This document shows, one piece after another, positions 21,835-33,800 of a stretch of 64,000 bases of DNA. The stretch covers positions 51,459 through 115,458 of the forward strand of contig JASANG010001404.1 of the NCBI GenBank assembly GCA_030248215.1, read 5' to 3'. This stretch comes from Enoplolaimus lenunculus. Its lineage: Eukaryota > Nematoda > Enoplea > Enoplida > Thoracostomopsidae. The position numbers and the translations under genes are program-made. Under the pieces are notes generated by a model that was given only the letters and a program-made list of their open reading frames with translations, made no database searches and was not told where the DNA came from. Position 1 is the first letter of the stretch. Every line of letters starts with the position of its first letter.

Positions 21835-24520
21835 AGAAGTTTCAGACATTTTTACAAGGAGTTTGTCAGTTTGAAAGCCTATTGCTAATCTGGCGATAGG
21901 CGCTGTAAACATTTGAGAATATGATACCTGGTTTTAGAAGTTTCAGACATTTTTACAAGGAGTTTGTCAGTTTGAAAGCCTATTGCTAATCTGGCGATAG
22001 GCGCTGTAAACATTTGAAAATATGGTATCTGGTTTTAGAAGTTTCAGACATTTTTACAAGGAGTTTGTCAGTTTGAAAGCCTATTGCTAATCTGGCGATA
22101 GGCGCTGTAAACATTTGAGAATATGGTATCTGGTTTTAGAAGTTTCAGACATTTTTACAAGGAGTTTGTCAGTTTGAAAGCCTATTGCTAATCTGGCGAT
22201 AGGCGCTGTAAACATTTGAGAATATGATACCTGGTTTTAGAAGTTTCAGACATTTTTACAAGGAGTTTGTCAGTTTGAAAGCCTATTGCTAATCTGGCGA
22301 TAGGCGCTGTAAACATTTGAGAATATGGTATCTGGTTTTAGAAGTTTCAGACATTTTTACAAGGAGTTTGTCAGTTTGAAAGCCTATTGTTAATCTGGCG
22401 ATAGGCGCTGTAAACATTTGAAAATATGGTATCTGGTTTTAGAAGTTTCAGACATTTTTACAAGGAGTTTGTCAGTTTGAAAGCCTATTGCTAATCTGGC
22501 GATAGGCGCTGTAAACATTTGGAGAATATGGTATACTGGTTTTAGAAGTTTCTGACATTTTTACAAGGAGTTTGTCAGTTTGAAAGCCTATTGATAATCT
22601 GGCGATAGGCGCTGTAAACATTTGAAAATATGGTATCTGGTTTTAGAAGTTTCAGACATTTTTACAAGGAGTTTGTCAGTTTGAAAGCCTATTGCTAATC
22701 TGGCGATAGGCGCTGTAAACATTTGAGAATATGGTATCTGGTTTTAGAAGTTTCAGACATTTTTACAAGGAGTTTGTCAGTTTGAAAGCCTATTGTTAAT
22801 CTGGCGATAGGCGCTGTAAACATTTGAGAATATGGTATCTGGTTTTAGAAGTTTCAGACATTTTTACAAGGAGTTTGTCAGTTTGAAAGCCTTTTGCTAA
22901 TCTGGCGATAGGCGCTGTAAACATTTGAGAATATGATACCTGGTTTTAGAAGTTTCAGACATTTTTACAAGGAGTTTGTCAGTTTGAAAGCCTTTTGCTA
23001 ATCTGGCGATAGGCGCTGTAAACATTTGAGAATATGGTATCTGGTTTTAGAAGTTTCTGACATTTTTACAAGGAGTTTGTCAGTTTGAAAGCCTATTGTT
23101 AATCTGGCGATAGGCGCTGTAAACATTTGAGAATATGGTATCTGGTTTTAGAAGTTTCTGACATTTTTACAAGGAGTTTGTCAGTTTGAAAGCCTTTTGC
23201 TAATCTGGCGATAGGCGCTGTAAACATTTGAGAATATGGTATCTGGTTTTAGAAGTTTCTGACATTTTTACAAGGAGTTTGTCAGTTTGAAAGCCTTTTG
23301 CTAATCTGGCGATAGGCGCTGTAAACATTTGGACTTCTTTTTACTTTTCAAGGTTTTGTCTTGAAAGCCTTTGCTTATATTCACGCGATAGGCGCTGTAA
23401 AATTTGAGGAATATGGTATCTGGTTTTAGAGAAGTTTCAGACATTTTTACAAGGAGTTTGTCAGTTTGACTCAAGCCTTTTGCTAATCTGGCGATAGGCG
23501 CTGTAAACATTTGAGAATATGGTATCTGGTTTTAGAAGTTTCTGACATTTTTACAAGGAGTTTGTCAGTTTGAAAGCCTTTTGCTAATCTGGCGATAGGC
23601 GCTGTAAACATTTGAGAATATGGTATCTGGTTTTAGAAGTTTCTGACATTTTTACAAGGAGTTTGTCAGTTTGAAAGCCTTTTGCTAATCTGGCGATAGG
23701 CGCTGTAAACATTTGAGAATATGATACCTGGTTTTAGAAGTTTCAGACATTTTTACAAGGAGTTTGTCAGTTTGAAAGCCTTTTGCTAATCTGGCGATAG
23801 GCGCTGTAAACATTTGAGAATATGGTATCTGGTTTTAGAAGTTTCTGACATTTTTACAAGGAGTTTGTCAGTTTGAAAGCCTTTTGCTAATCTGGCGATA
23901 GGCGCTGAGAGCTAGGGATAGCTACAGTAGTTTAGAATTAGACATTTTTCAAGAATTTTCGTTTGAAAGCCTATTTTATCTGCGATAGCGCTTAAACATT
24001 TGAAAATATGTATCTGTTAGAATAAACATCCGACGCGCTATGGAGGCCTGGTAGGGTTTGGAGAGTGTAAACATTTGAGAATATGGTATCTGGTTATTTC
24101 CCTTTTAGAAGTTTCAGACATTTTTACAAGGAGTTTGTCAGTTTGAAAGCCTTTTGCTAATCTGGCGATAGGCGCTGTAAACATTTGAGAATATGATACC
24201 TGGTTTTAGAAGTTTCAGAGCATTTTTACAAGGAGTTTGTCAGTTTGAAAGCCTTTTGCTAATCTGGCGATAGACGCTGTAAACATTTGAGAATATGGTA
24301 TCTGGTTTTAGAAGTTTCTGACATTTTTACAAGTTGACGTACTATTGTTAATTATTTAAGAGATTTCAAAATTTATACTAGAGCTAGAAGTTTCACACAT
24401 TTTACAAGGAGTTTGTCGTTTGAAAGCCTATTGTTAATCTGGCGATAGGCGCTGTAAACATTTGGAATATGGTATCTGGTTTTAAAGTTCACATTTTTAC
24501 GGGTTTGTCAGTTTGGCCGT
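21835..24520. repeat. 101-bp satellite array, ~26 copies
   Basis: Tandem copies of a 101-bp unit running from 'GGAGTTTGTCAGTTTGAAAG' through 'GCGATAGGCGCTGTAAACAT' to 'CAGACATTTTTACAA'. About two thirds of the unit equals the right arm of the MITE-5 copy at 21602-21830. Copies up to about 23,320 are nearly identical. Later ones include scrambled patches (23,325-23,480; 23,905-24,100; 24,330-24,520). The array ends about 200 bp before the PLCB start codon. Confidence 0.97.
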
Positions 24521-24740
24521 ATGTCAATCCACAAACAACCCACAACAAAACACCCCCTTTGTAAGTTGTAAACAATAGTAAAAAGTATGATTTAATTATA
24601 ATTAATTAGGAAGGATTTTAAAAATACCAAAATATTCATACATATCATCATATTAATACTGCAAGACGTCAACTGTCAATTACCATTACTTCCGTCTCGG
24701 CTCACTTTGACTCAGTATTCAACGCTGAACGGATACAGAA
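24521..24740 (+). promoter_or_regulatory. Putative PLCB 5' flank / 5' UTR
   Basis: 220 bp between the satellite array and the start codon. It holds an AT-rich part ('TTTAATTATAATTAATTAGG') and then a mixed pyrimidine-containing stretch. The start is in a favourable context (AGAAATGG). No TATA box or initiator can be claimed. Real transcription could start further upstream with a non-coding exon. A short 'CGGATACAG' just before AAATG could serve as a 3' splice site, cis or trans, but the tract before it is not pyrimidine-rich. Confidence 0.35.
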
Positions 24741-24839
24741 ATGGCCGATTCAAAATCGCATATCCACGTGTCGAAATTAAAGTACCCGGAAGTTCCGGAA
24801 AGTTTTCAACGAGGGCATCAGATGTTTAAATTTGATGAT
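24741..24839 (+). CDS. PLCB: PLCB exon 1 (start, PH domain)
   Basis: 33 codons from ATG to a GTGAGT donor, phase 0. The motif '[16 protein letters not shown]' matches the 'VPESLKKGTKFVKWDD' start of PLC-beta PH domains, which fixes the frame and the start. Confidence 0.92.
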
Positions 24840-27800
24840 GTGAGTTTTGAAATTTCAACGAGGGTTCTGGGATGTTTCGGTGTTAAAGATATCGGGATGA
24901 AAGGGGGGGTGGATCCAGAGTGGGACATTACCCGCGGGTACCCGCACTTACCGTCGAGTAAACGCGGGTCGGGTAAACAAATCATTACCCACTTCCCACT
25001 CTGGTTGGATCTCGGCGAGTTGTCAAAATTTTCAGTTATTAAGCATGAAAATCCATAAAACCATGACCTAGAAGGCCCATGTTACTTTAAGGGGCGTCCA
25101 GGGTTCTCGTGGATCTGTAAAAGTGTAGGATTAGAGTCTATATTGCATTTTTTGCTTAGGCTTAGGCTTAGACTTAGGAATACGTTTTTGCAACGCTTAG
25201 GCTTAGGCTTAGGCTTAGGAATACGCATACTCTACTGTTACGCCCCTTAAATTAACACTGGCCATCTAGCATAAAGGTTGGGTATTGAAGAATTTGCGAG
25301 CGAAGCGAGAGCAGAATGTTTGATACAATTTTAAAATTGATGTGCCCCAATGAAAAAGTTCAGTTTTGTGTCGGGTCTGGGTTCGATTCGAAACGCTAAA
25401 ATGATCGCTAGATCTTCCATGTTCACCATTAAGACCACGACGGTAACCTCGTGAGGCGAAACGAGCGAGAAGCTACGCGTTGTTTCAGTATTATATCTCT
25501 TTGCAACAGTCACAAAACGTTTCTCTTAACTTATGGACTGAGGGGGTCTAAGCTTTGTGCCCCCCCTTGGTCCTAGAGCCAGGTAACCATTTGTCAAAAC
25601 GGAAATGGTATCGCCACAAATAACCCAGCGCGTGAAGTGACCGAAAAGACACAAGCAATTTCAGTTTTAGTTTGTGTGGCTTCCAAAATTTCTGACTTTT
25701 CAAAACCTAAACCTAAACCTAAGCCTAAACCTGAGAATAAGCCAAAGCGTAACCGTAATACTAAGCCTAAGCCTGAATCTAAGCCTCAGCATGTGCCAAT
25801 GTAATAATATGAGCGCTAGCAATGGCGGATCCATGGGGGGCCACTCCGGCCGTGCCCCCCCAACAGCATCTCGACAAAAATTCTATAGCAATTTTGTGAC
25901 AATAGTTCGTGGTTTGTGTATGGGTCAAAAGTAAGTTTATTACCTGTGAAATTTTGCCCCCCCCCCCCCAATTTGAGATCCTGGATCCGCCACTGAGCGC
26001 TAGGTGGGACTTTCGGGTTCTGTTAAATTAACACTTGAGTGGGAGTGGGGGGGACATCTTCATGCGAATGTGTTTCCTATTTTTAGCCTCGTCATTCAAG
26101 AGCTAACGATCAAGTAACGGTTAAAATTGATCCCGGTGGCCATGTGCTCTACTGGAAACGCGAGTCTGCAAATGTAAGCGTTGGGTTGAAAGCTTATACA
26201 ACAAGATTCACAGTTGAGAGTGTGTCGTTGATATTTGTGTAGCGAGGATTTTGGTTTGATGCATATATATGTCGTAGGCGAATCTGCTATTTTGTATAAT
26301 AACATTTTGGCTTTGGCTCAAAATGCTATTGCATTTATAGAGATCAATGACCAATCAGATTTATTGTTTTGGTCAGACATAACCGATAACCAATTAGCGT
26401 TGGTTTACGTCACTGTTGTTCGGCTACATCGTATAATTGATATTTGGCGCAGCCCAAACTGCTATTTGCTTAAAATAGCAGATTGGCTAATGCTAATTAG
26501 TGATTTGCCTGAATAGAAGAGTAGCTTCTGTTTGGGTGTTATTAGTATTATTATTGTTAATGTTATTATTATTATTATTACTATTATTATTATTATTGTT
26601 GTTGTTGTTGTTGTTATTGTTGTTGTTTATACTATTATTTTGATTTCTAACTTTATTAAGTAGCAGTGTTTATGTTTTCATTTATGTTTCAGGTCGTTGA
26701 GGTTGTTGATCTGTTGACAGTACTCGATACGCGGATAGGAAAATTTGCCATGGTCCCTAAGGTACTCACTCAATTACGGTGGGGTTACATACTGGGGCGT
26801 ATACCAGGAAAGACATAGAGGGAATATATCGCATCCCGAAATATCTGTCGACAAATAAGTAAATAAATAAATAAAATAAATAAATAAATGAATAAATAAA
26901 TAAATAAATAAATAAATAACTAAATAAATAAATAAATAAGCAAATATATATATTCTAGGATTTTGGTCACAATACGCTCGATCCGAAAGAAGAACAGTCA
27001 ATTTTCACTGTTGTCGTAATGAGTAAAGATAGCAACAATTTGCGAGAACTGGTAATCAAAGACTTACAATACATTACATTCATTGCTCAACGGCCTGAAA
27101 TTGCGAAAGTACGTCAATTATAATGTTTTTAAAATGAAATCCTAAAAAAACTGTGAAATACAAGAAAATTTCCCGTGATTTAAAAAGGTATTCCAGGGTT
27201 TTAACCGCCGTCGGACGGGCTAACATTAGCGTCATCCATGTTAGTGTATATAACAAATTTTCAACACTTTTCACTTATTCCTGCAGCTGGTTTTCGCTCA
27301 AAAACCATTCGATATGAATGATTTTTGCGTATTTGAGCTTGTCATAACATCACCTGATCATTTCACAACCAAATTTGAATTTTTGATAAATTTATTAGCG
27401 CCCAAATGTCACAGTTTCCCAATCAATTTAAGTGTTTGTTTACAATTTAATTTTGTAATAAATAAGTAAACATAGATTTTAAGCTTTTCTCTTCTGGAAT
27501 ATACGAACTAAATTGATATACTTAATTGCAATAACAAGACTACAGTACCGTTGAAATCAACTAACTGTCTGTATTGAGTATCATACATTTTAAAACCCTT
27601 GTTTAGATTTTAAATAATTCTTTCTCGTCGTTTTTAATTTAAGATTGTAAAAACAAATAAATAATTTTTTTCGTGTTTATTTTAAGAAAATGGGCCAATG
27701 TAAAGAACACGGGCGGAACAGCACTATAACCATTTTCCTATGCCTAAGCCTGAGAGTAAGCGTAAGCCTAAACGTAAGAGTGAGCATATTCCTAAGCCTA

Positions 27801-30800
27801 AGCCTAAGCCAAACAAATAAATTAGTCTAAACCTTAAGCTTACTCTATTCTAGTCCCACAGAGAAACATTCCGCCCCTGATCTTTTACATGGGCCGGAAA
27901 ATGCTAGAAAAATTGACATCTATGTACTACCACGCGCTGAGCCAGAGGGGAATCTATGGTCAAATGCACCACCGGTCACTCTGTTGCAGGCGTTTCTGTT
28001 GAAATTCTATTACAACTAAGACAATAGATTGTTTTGTGGTCATAATTTAGGAATATTGCGACAAAATTTATTCACTTGCAACAAACCTGGCGTCTCATAA
28101 CAGGCCAATGTTACACTTGTTGTATCATTATTATGCGAAATTGCGATACAGCGCAGATGACGGAAATATTCATTTTAAAGAGTGAGCGTCGCATTTTATT
28201 ATTATTACAAGAGTGCATAATACAAGAGTAGACAACTCTTCGGCTTTCGTATGGTATAAAATGTACCTCCGGGCGTTGCGTTTTTGGCCGACTCCCATTA
28301 TTTAGAAGGAGGTCGCTGTCGCATGCAATGACGCTAAATTGAACATAGGAGCATTTTTGACACCGGATACGTGTCAGTGCCATGGTTCGCACAGGACAAT
28401 ACCCCACTATGAATTAGGGGCGCCGGTCAAAAAAGCAACGCATACCGGGTACATTTTGTGCCATGCGGAACCTTAAAAATTGCATACTCTTGCATCGTGC
28501 ACTCTTTATTATTAATTATTAGGCAGGTTTATGTTAATTTTCGAGGGTTTTTGCACCAAAGTAATTGAAGTTTTTATCCTTACGAAGAAAGCGAGTAGGC
28601 AGGATTTCAACTGGCTTATGGTCAAAGTTCGACCGGATGATATTATTTTTACAGGATACACTAACCGGAACTGGATAGTAAATTTTTTACAGTTACCATT
28701 GTAGCGAATATGCACATACACGTGTGCTTCGATATAGAACAGGATCTCTATTCTGAGAATGAAATAAACTTAACTGAATGTGTAACAATGCTTTGGAATT
28801 GCAAGTTTCAATAATGTACAGCACCTATTATGAGTTAGAGGTAGATTTTCAGAAACGAACTACTCAGGCCTGTTACCAGCTCAACTTGCTAGGAGCGGCT
28901 AAAAAATTTTCAGGACGGCACTGAAGGGTTTTGTATGACTTGCAAGCAAAGTTGAAAAAATTTTAGGGGTGTACAATTTTTCCAGGACGGTGCTCAGCCC
29001 ACTGACCCCCTTGGCTACGGGCCTATCAACTGCTGCAATATTATTGTGAATCTCAAAATCGGCACAGAAGTAGTGAGAAAAGTAAATGCGAAAAATGTGC
29101 TTTATTTCGAACCTTTTCAATCACTTGTTCGATAGTTACAAGACATATAACCAACTGGTGATAGGTGCTACATACATTTGAGAACAGGACAATACGACTA
29201 CGCGGAAGGTCGTAAGTCTACAACTTTGTTCAGAATCTGATTTGTATACAGACAAAAACAACGGCTGAAAAGTATAGTTTATTGATTGCCTACTGTTTAG
29301 GTGTAATACGAAAAACAGAAAGTTTTTTAATTTGAAATTAATTTCATTTTGTTTTTTTTCAGCATTGTGAAGGCGTTTTGTGTGGACAGAGAAGTTCGCA
29401 AAAATGTCGAATCTGCTTTGGACGCTTTTGGAATTAAAAAGGTTAGTTTTGTATGATTTAGTTTAATTGTCGTAAGGCTAGTCTTAATTTTAAGCTAAGG
29501 ATTAATTTAGTCTTAATTATTAGCTGAGGAATAAAGTTAGGTTTAGAAGACCGAATAAAAATTCCGTTAAGCTTCGAAAAAAATTCAAATAATTACTCCG
29601 AAAACTTTAAGAAAACTCCGAAAACGAAACACGCAACCGAATAACACCAAAACAGAACTAATGCTAATTCCGGTCCTGACTACCCATATGCATCGCGATC
29701 TTATTGGCATACAGACCGACACCCGCATTTGGGTGTCCACCGCACAAATTATATCCAGAGCCACCCATCTGCATACAACAACTGTCATCAACAACAACAA
29801 TATTAGACACCCATTGTGGGTGATGACATAGCCTAGCTATGCGGTTATTAGCAAATACAGCCAGCACATCCATAAAATGTTATGTAACGGCCACGCAGGG
29901 CCCAGGTATGTCGCACATTGCGGACGCAGCCGCCATAGCATCGATTTATGTTTTAACGCCTTCTAGCAACGCCTAAGCCTAACTTAAGTTCTTAGAAAGA
30001 CCAGGTGGAGCCAGGGACTCCATTAAGGTGTGGTTTAAGGATTTCGTTTTAGGTTGTATTTTAGTTTTTAGTTTGAAATATGACTAAAGAGTGGCAAAGC
30101 CACCTACAGTCGCCCGACAACTTGTCGCCCAACAGCATCCTAGAGCCTATTCATTAATCGAAGCGTAATCTTAAGTGTAATCATAAGCCTAACCCATAGT
30201 CTTTGATGAGCGACCAATTGTCGGGTCGATGAAATTTCGAATTACAAGTTATTGGTCGACGAGTTGTCGGTCGACAAATTGTCGTGATATTCCGACTAAA
30301 TGGGCGCCGCTGGTCACTTCCGGTTTGTATGTTTCAGGAGTCTTGTGTATCACCGGACCAATTTACAGCAACTGATTTTTTCAAATTTTATTGTCGTTTG
30401 ATTCGTCCAACTGAAGTATTTGTACTGTTTCGATCGCTGTAAGTTGTTTTGTATTAAGCTGAAAACTAAACTTATTATTTCAAATGAGAATATCATTTCA
30501 GCTAATGTTTGTGCATAAAATTATATGGAAACGGACGGCTGGAGATATGAAAAATGCGCAAGAACAAATACGTATTGGTATGCTTAATTGTATAGCGGCA
30601 GGGGTTGGTTCAGTGGGGCAACCGATCACTCAGACAAAGAATGATTTTTTTCCATTTTTTCCATTTTTTCCGGAAAAAATGGAAAAAATTCATTTTTTTC
30701 GGTCATAATTTTTTTCCGTAAAAAACAACCCTGTTTTAAAGGATCAAATATAACATACACTTATACGAATACTTAGATGGAGGTGATGCCGACAAATGGA

Positions 30801-33800
30801 ACCGTTCCCCTTTTCGAATTAAGACAAGCAAAAAGTGTTTCTGAATTGCTGTGATCGCTCGCAAGCTGCACACTTTGACGGTATACCCCCATGAATTAAA
30901 ACCCTGGCTGCTCGCAGTGACCATATTCCGAGTGCAACTGGATATCCGTCATCCTGCTCCAGCAAGACATCGAGATCCGGGTCCGGCAAGCTATCGACGT
31001 CCGGTTTCGGCATTTTTGGTATCCGGTTGAACCCTGACCGTTACATATTTAGCCGTTATTACTGACTGTGGATAGTTGGACGCTACTACACACAGTTGTG
31101 AATACGAACGACTGCTAGTGATAAACGCTAGCTTTCGTAGCAAATCACGATAAAATAGTCTATTAAAATGTTTTTATTGTTTTTAGTCAAAAGCAAACGC
31201 TAAAATCACGCGATTCCTCGGGCGGCGATCATGGATACGTGACAACAAACGATTTGATGACATTTATCAACGAAGAACAACGGGATCCGCGTTTAAATCC
31301 ATTACTGTATCCGTTGCAAACGCTTGAATCAACTCAAAAGTTAATCGAAAAATACGAACCGGATCCGGATGTTGCCAAAGCTGGTAAGTGAGTTTCTTTT
31401 TCTAGAGTCCATCTGATCAGTTTTAGCAAGAGAGTCGATATTGACTCGTTTTACAAGATTGTGCAACTGGGTACATTGTGTGTACAAAGGAATGTATCGA
31501 GCGTATGTTGTGTTTTTGGGCTTCACCCTCTTATTTAGGGTGGTGCTATACTCGTCGTTCGTACGGCTCCGTCCGTCACGTGTACGGCACCGTCCGTCAC
31601 CCGGTCGGCGCCGTCCGCCACCCGGTTGGTACATCCGTCACCCATAAGGCACCGTCCGTCACAGTGCGTTATCGTACGCAAATTACACACATATGATACC
31701 GTATAGTGACACACGGTAACGCACAGTGACGGACGGCATCACACGGGACAGACGGCGACGGACGGGCGACGGACGGCGCCGGACGTCAACAAAGCATAGC
31801 GCAGCCCATACGGGGGTCAAGCTTATCGATCCTCACAATCTTTCCGGTTAAAATATTCCAATGTTCCAAAATGCTTCCCATTATACGTTTAAAACTCATA
31901 CGTATGCTGTGTTTCAAACGTTAAAAACCCCCTCCTAAATAAGGTTGGTCGGCCAAAAACGCAACGTCCGTTTCTACATTTTGTACCTTACGGAATCCCA
32001 AGAGTTGCACACTATTGTCATTATCCACTCTTGGTTTTACGGACCAGTTCAAGTATATTTTCCTCCAGTCGAGTTGATCGGTGTTTTACAGATGCATAGC
32101 CGTTATAAACAGCGATTATTTTAAAAATAGCTGAAAATGCGTGTGGTTTTTGGAACATCACAAAGGACTCTTTGAAGGTTTTGTTGTATATATTTATGTA
32201 ATGTTTTTCAATTGCCTTAAAGTTTTGCTGACGATTCAGGTGAATAAAACGACTTATTGCGGGATTTAGTGAACGTAGAGATATCTGCAGAAAATTATAT
32301 TTTTATGGTCCAGTATCGAATAATTTGTGGGGTTCCCACAATTGTAATTCAAGATTATTTACTTTTAGACCGAGTCTATTTGGAAGGCGGCACACGCCCC
32401 CCCCCAATGCCACCCCGTGGGGACGATCTTGTGTATACTTGATTTTCAACAAAACTTCCCAAGGGATTTTGAAACTTTTGTCTCTCTGAAAGAGTTGGCG
32501 TTAGATGTTGTTTTTTGTTTTAGAGAATATATTAATTTTTTTCAACATTTAGTCAAACTAGCGAAAACTATTTAGCAGTTAATATATACTTTAGAGTATA
32601 ATAGACATAAGTTTCAACCCATGTAAAGATCAGGGGCGGAACGTTTTTGTGCGGGACTGCGATAGAGTAAGCTTAAGCTTTGGAGAATTTGTTGCTTTTG
32701 ACTTACGCTTAAGTATAAGCTCATTTTTCCGCTTAGGTTTGCGTGTAGGCTTAGGCTTAAGAATATGCGTATTCTACGGCGCTGTTCTATATATTGGCCA
32801 AAGTTTCTTGTGAAATTTGCAACTAATTTTTGGTTGCATTTCAGGCAATTTATCTCCGGAAGGATTTTGTGCCTACTTACTCGGTGAAGACAATGCGGTG
32901 CTGGGTAAAAGTTCATATGACATCAATCAACAAGAATTATGCGAACCGCTGTCTCATTATTTTATTGCTAGTTCACACAACACCTACCTGACCGGTAAGA
33001 AATGTAATCTTTTTGGTACTGATCGGATTAATATTTTAGTAGCCCTTGACCCAGTTGGGTTTATTTTTGCTTAACTGGCTCTGAGATTACTCCGGTTTTG
33101 GTACTCTCTAAAACTTCAAACTAACTTGATTTAATGCTTAAGCTAAGCGAGCAGGATTAAACTATTCTTCTAGATTAACTAAATTGACAAGTAGGTTTAC
33201 GCTTAAACTCATTTAAAATCATGCATATTTTTAGTTTAAGCTAAAGTTAATAAATTCTTAGATACACATAATTTCTCGGCTACACTTGGTACTTAAATCA
33301 AAAATCAGCTTGACTTATTATCGAGTGAAACTGTGAAATACGTTAGTCTGAGTTAAACTTACAATTCCGCTTATGTTAGTCCGTCCAGCGATTTAAGTTT
33401 TACTTAAACTAATATTCAAGTTTAGTTAAGCTATAATTTAAGTTTATATTAATGTTAATTTGATAGTAGTCAAAAGCCTTTCCGCACCACTGTTTATTGT
33501 CCAGAGCCCAAGCTTATTGTTAGGTTGAGGCTTAAACTGAACGTGGGGAGCCTAAGCATAAACCTATTTTATTAATCCAGTCAATTTGGGTGAAATAAAT
33601 TTTGTGGGGTTGAAGTAAACAGATACCCACTTGTTTACAGATCTGCTCTTTCCGCAGAATCATGAACCAATGAATTGATGCCAGATGCATCTTCAATCTA
33701 AGCCCGTATTCTCAAATCGGTGTATTATTTGTCACCACTTACTGAGACGCATCGTAGCTGTCAAACCAGTGAATGGTGAGGTTTGAAATTGTTCACATTT

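Larger units (their letters stand above)
24840..26086 (+). other. PLCB intron 1
   Basis: Holds a small hairpin element at about 24905-25015 ('GGATCCAGAGTGGGA' and its complement 'TCCCACTCTGGTTGGATC'), MITE-1b (25074-25263), a copy of the 'GCGAGCGAAGCGAGAGC' motif at 25295-25320 and MITE-7 (25815-25996). Confidence 0.7.
28182..29362 (+). other. PLCB intron 5
   Basis: Contains MITE-5 with a MITE-3 nested inside (28800-29176) and other AT-rich DNA. A diverged MITE-6-like piece may lie at about 28610-28710. Confidence 0.65.
31384..32844 (+). other. PLCB intron 8
   Basis: Contains MITE-4 (31537-31808) and MITE-1 (32616-32799, ending 45 bp before exon 9). No exon seen. Confidence 0.7.

Noticed and set aside
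27286-27470. Possible PLCB exon starting after TTCCTGCAG
   Set aside because: The open frame has no match to the family, and exon 4 joins exon 5 (28,051) in frame with clear homology, leaving no room for it.
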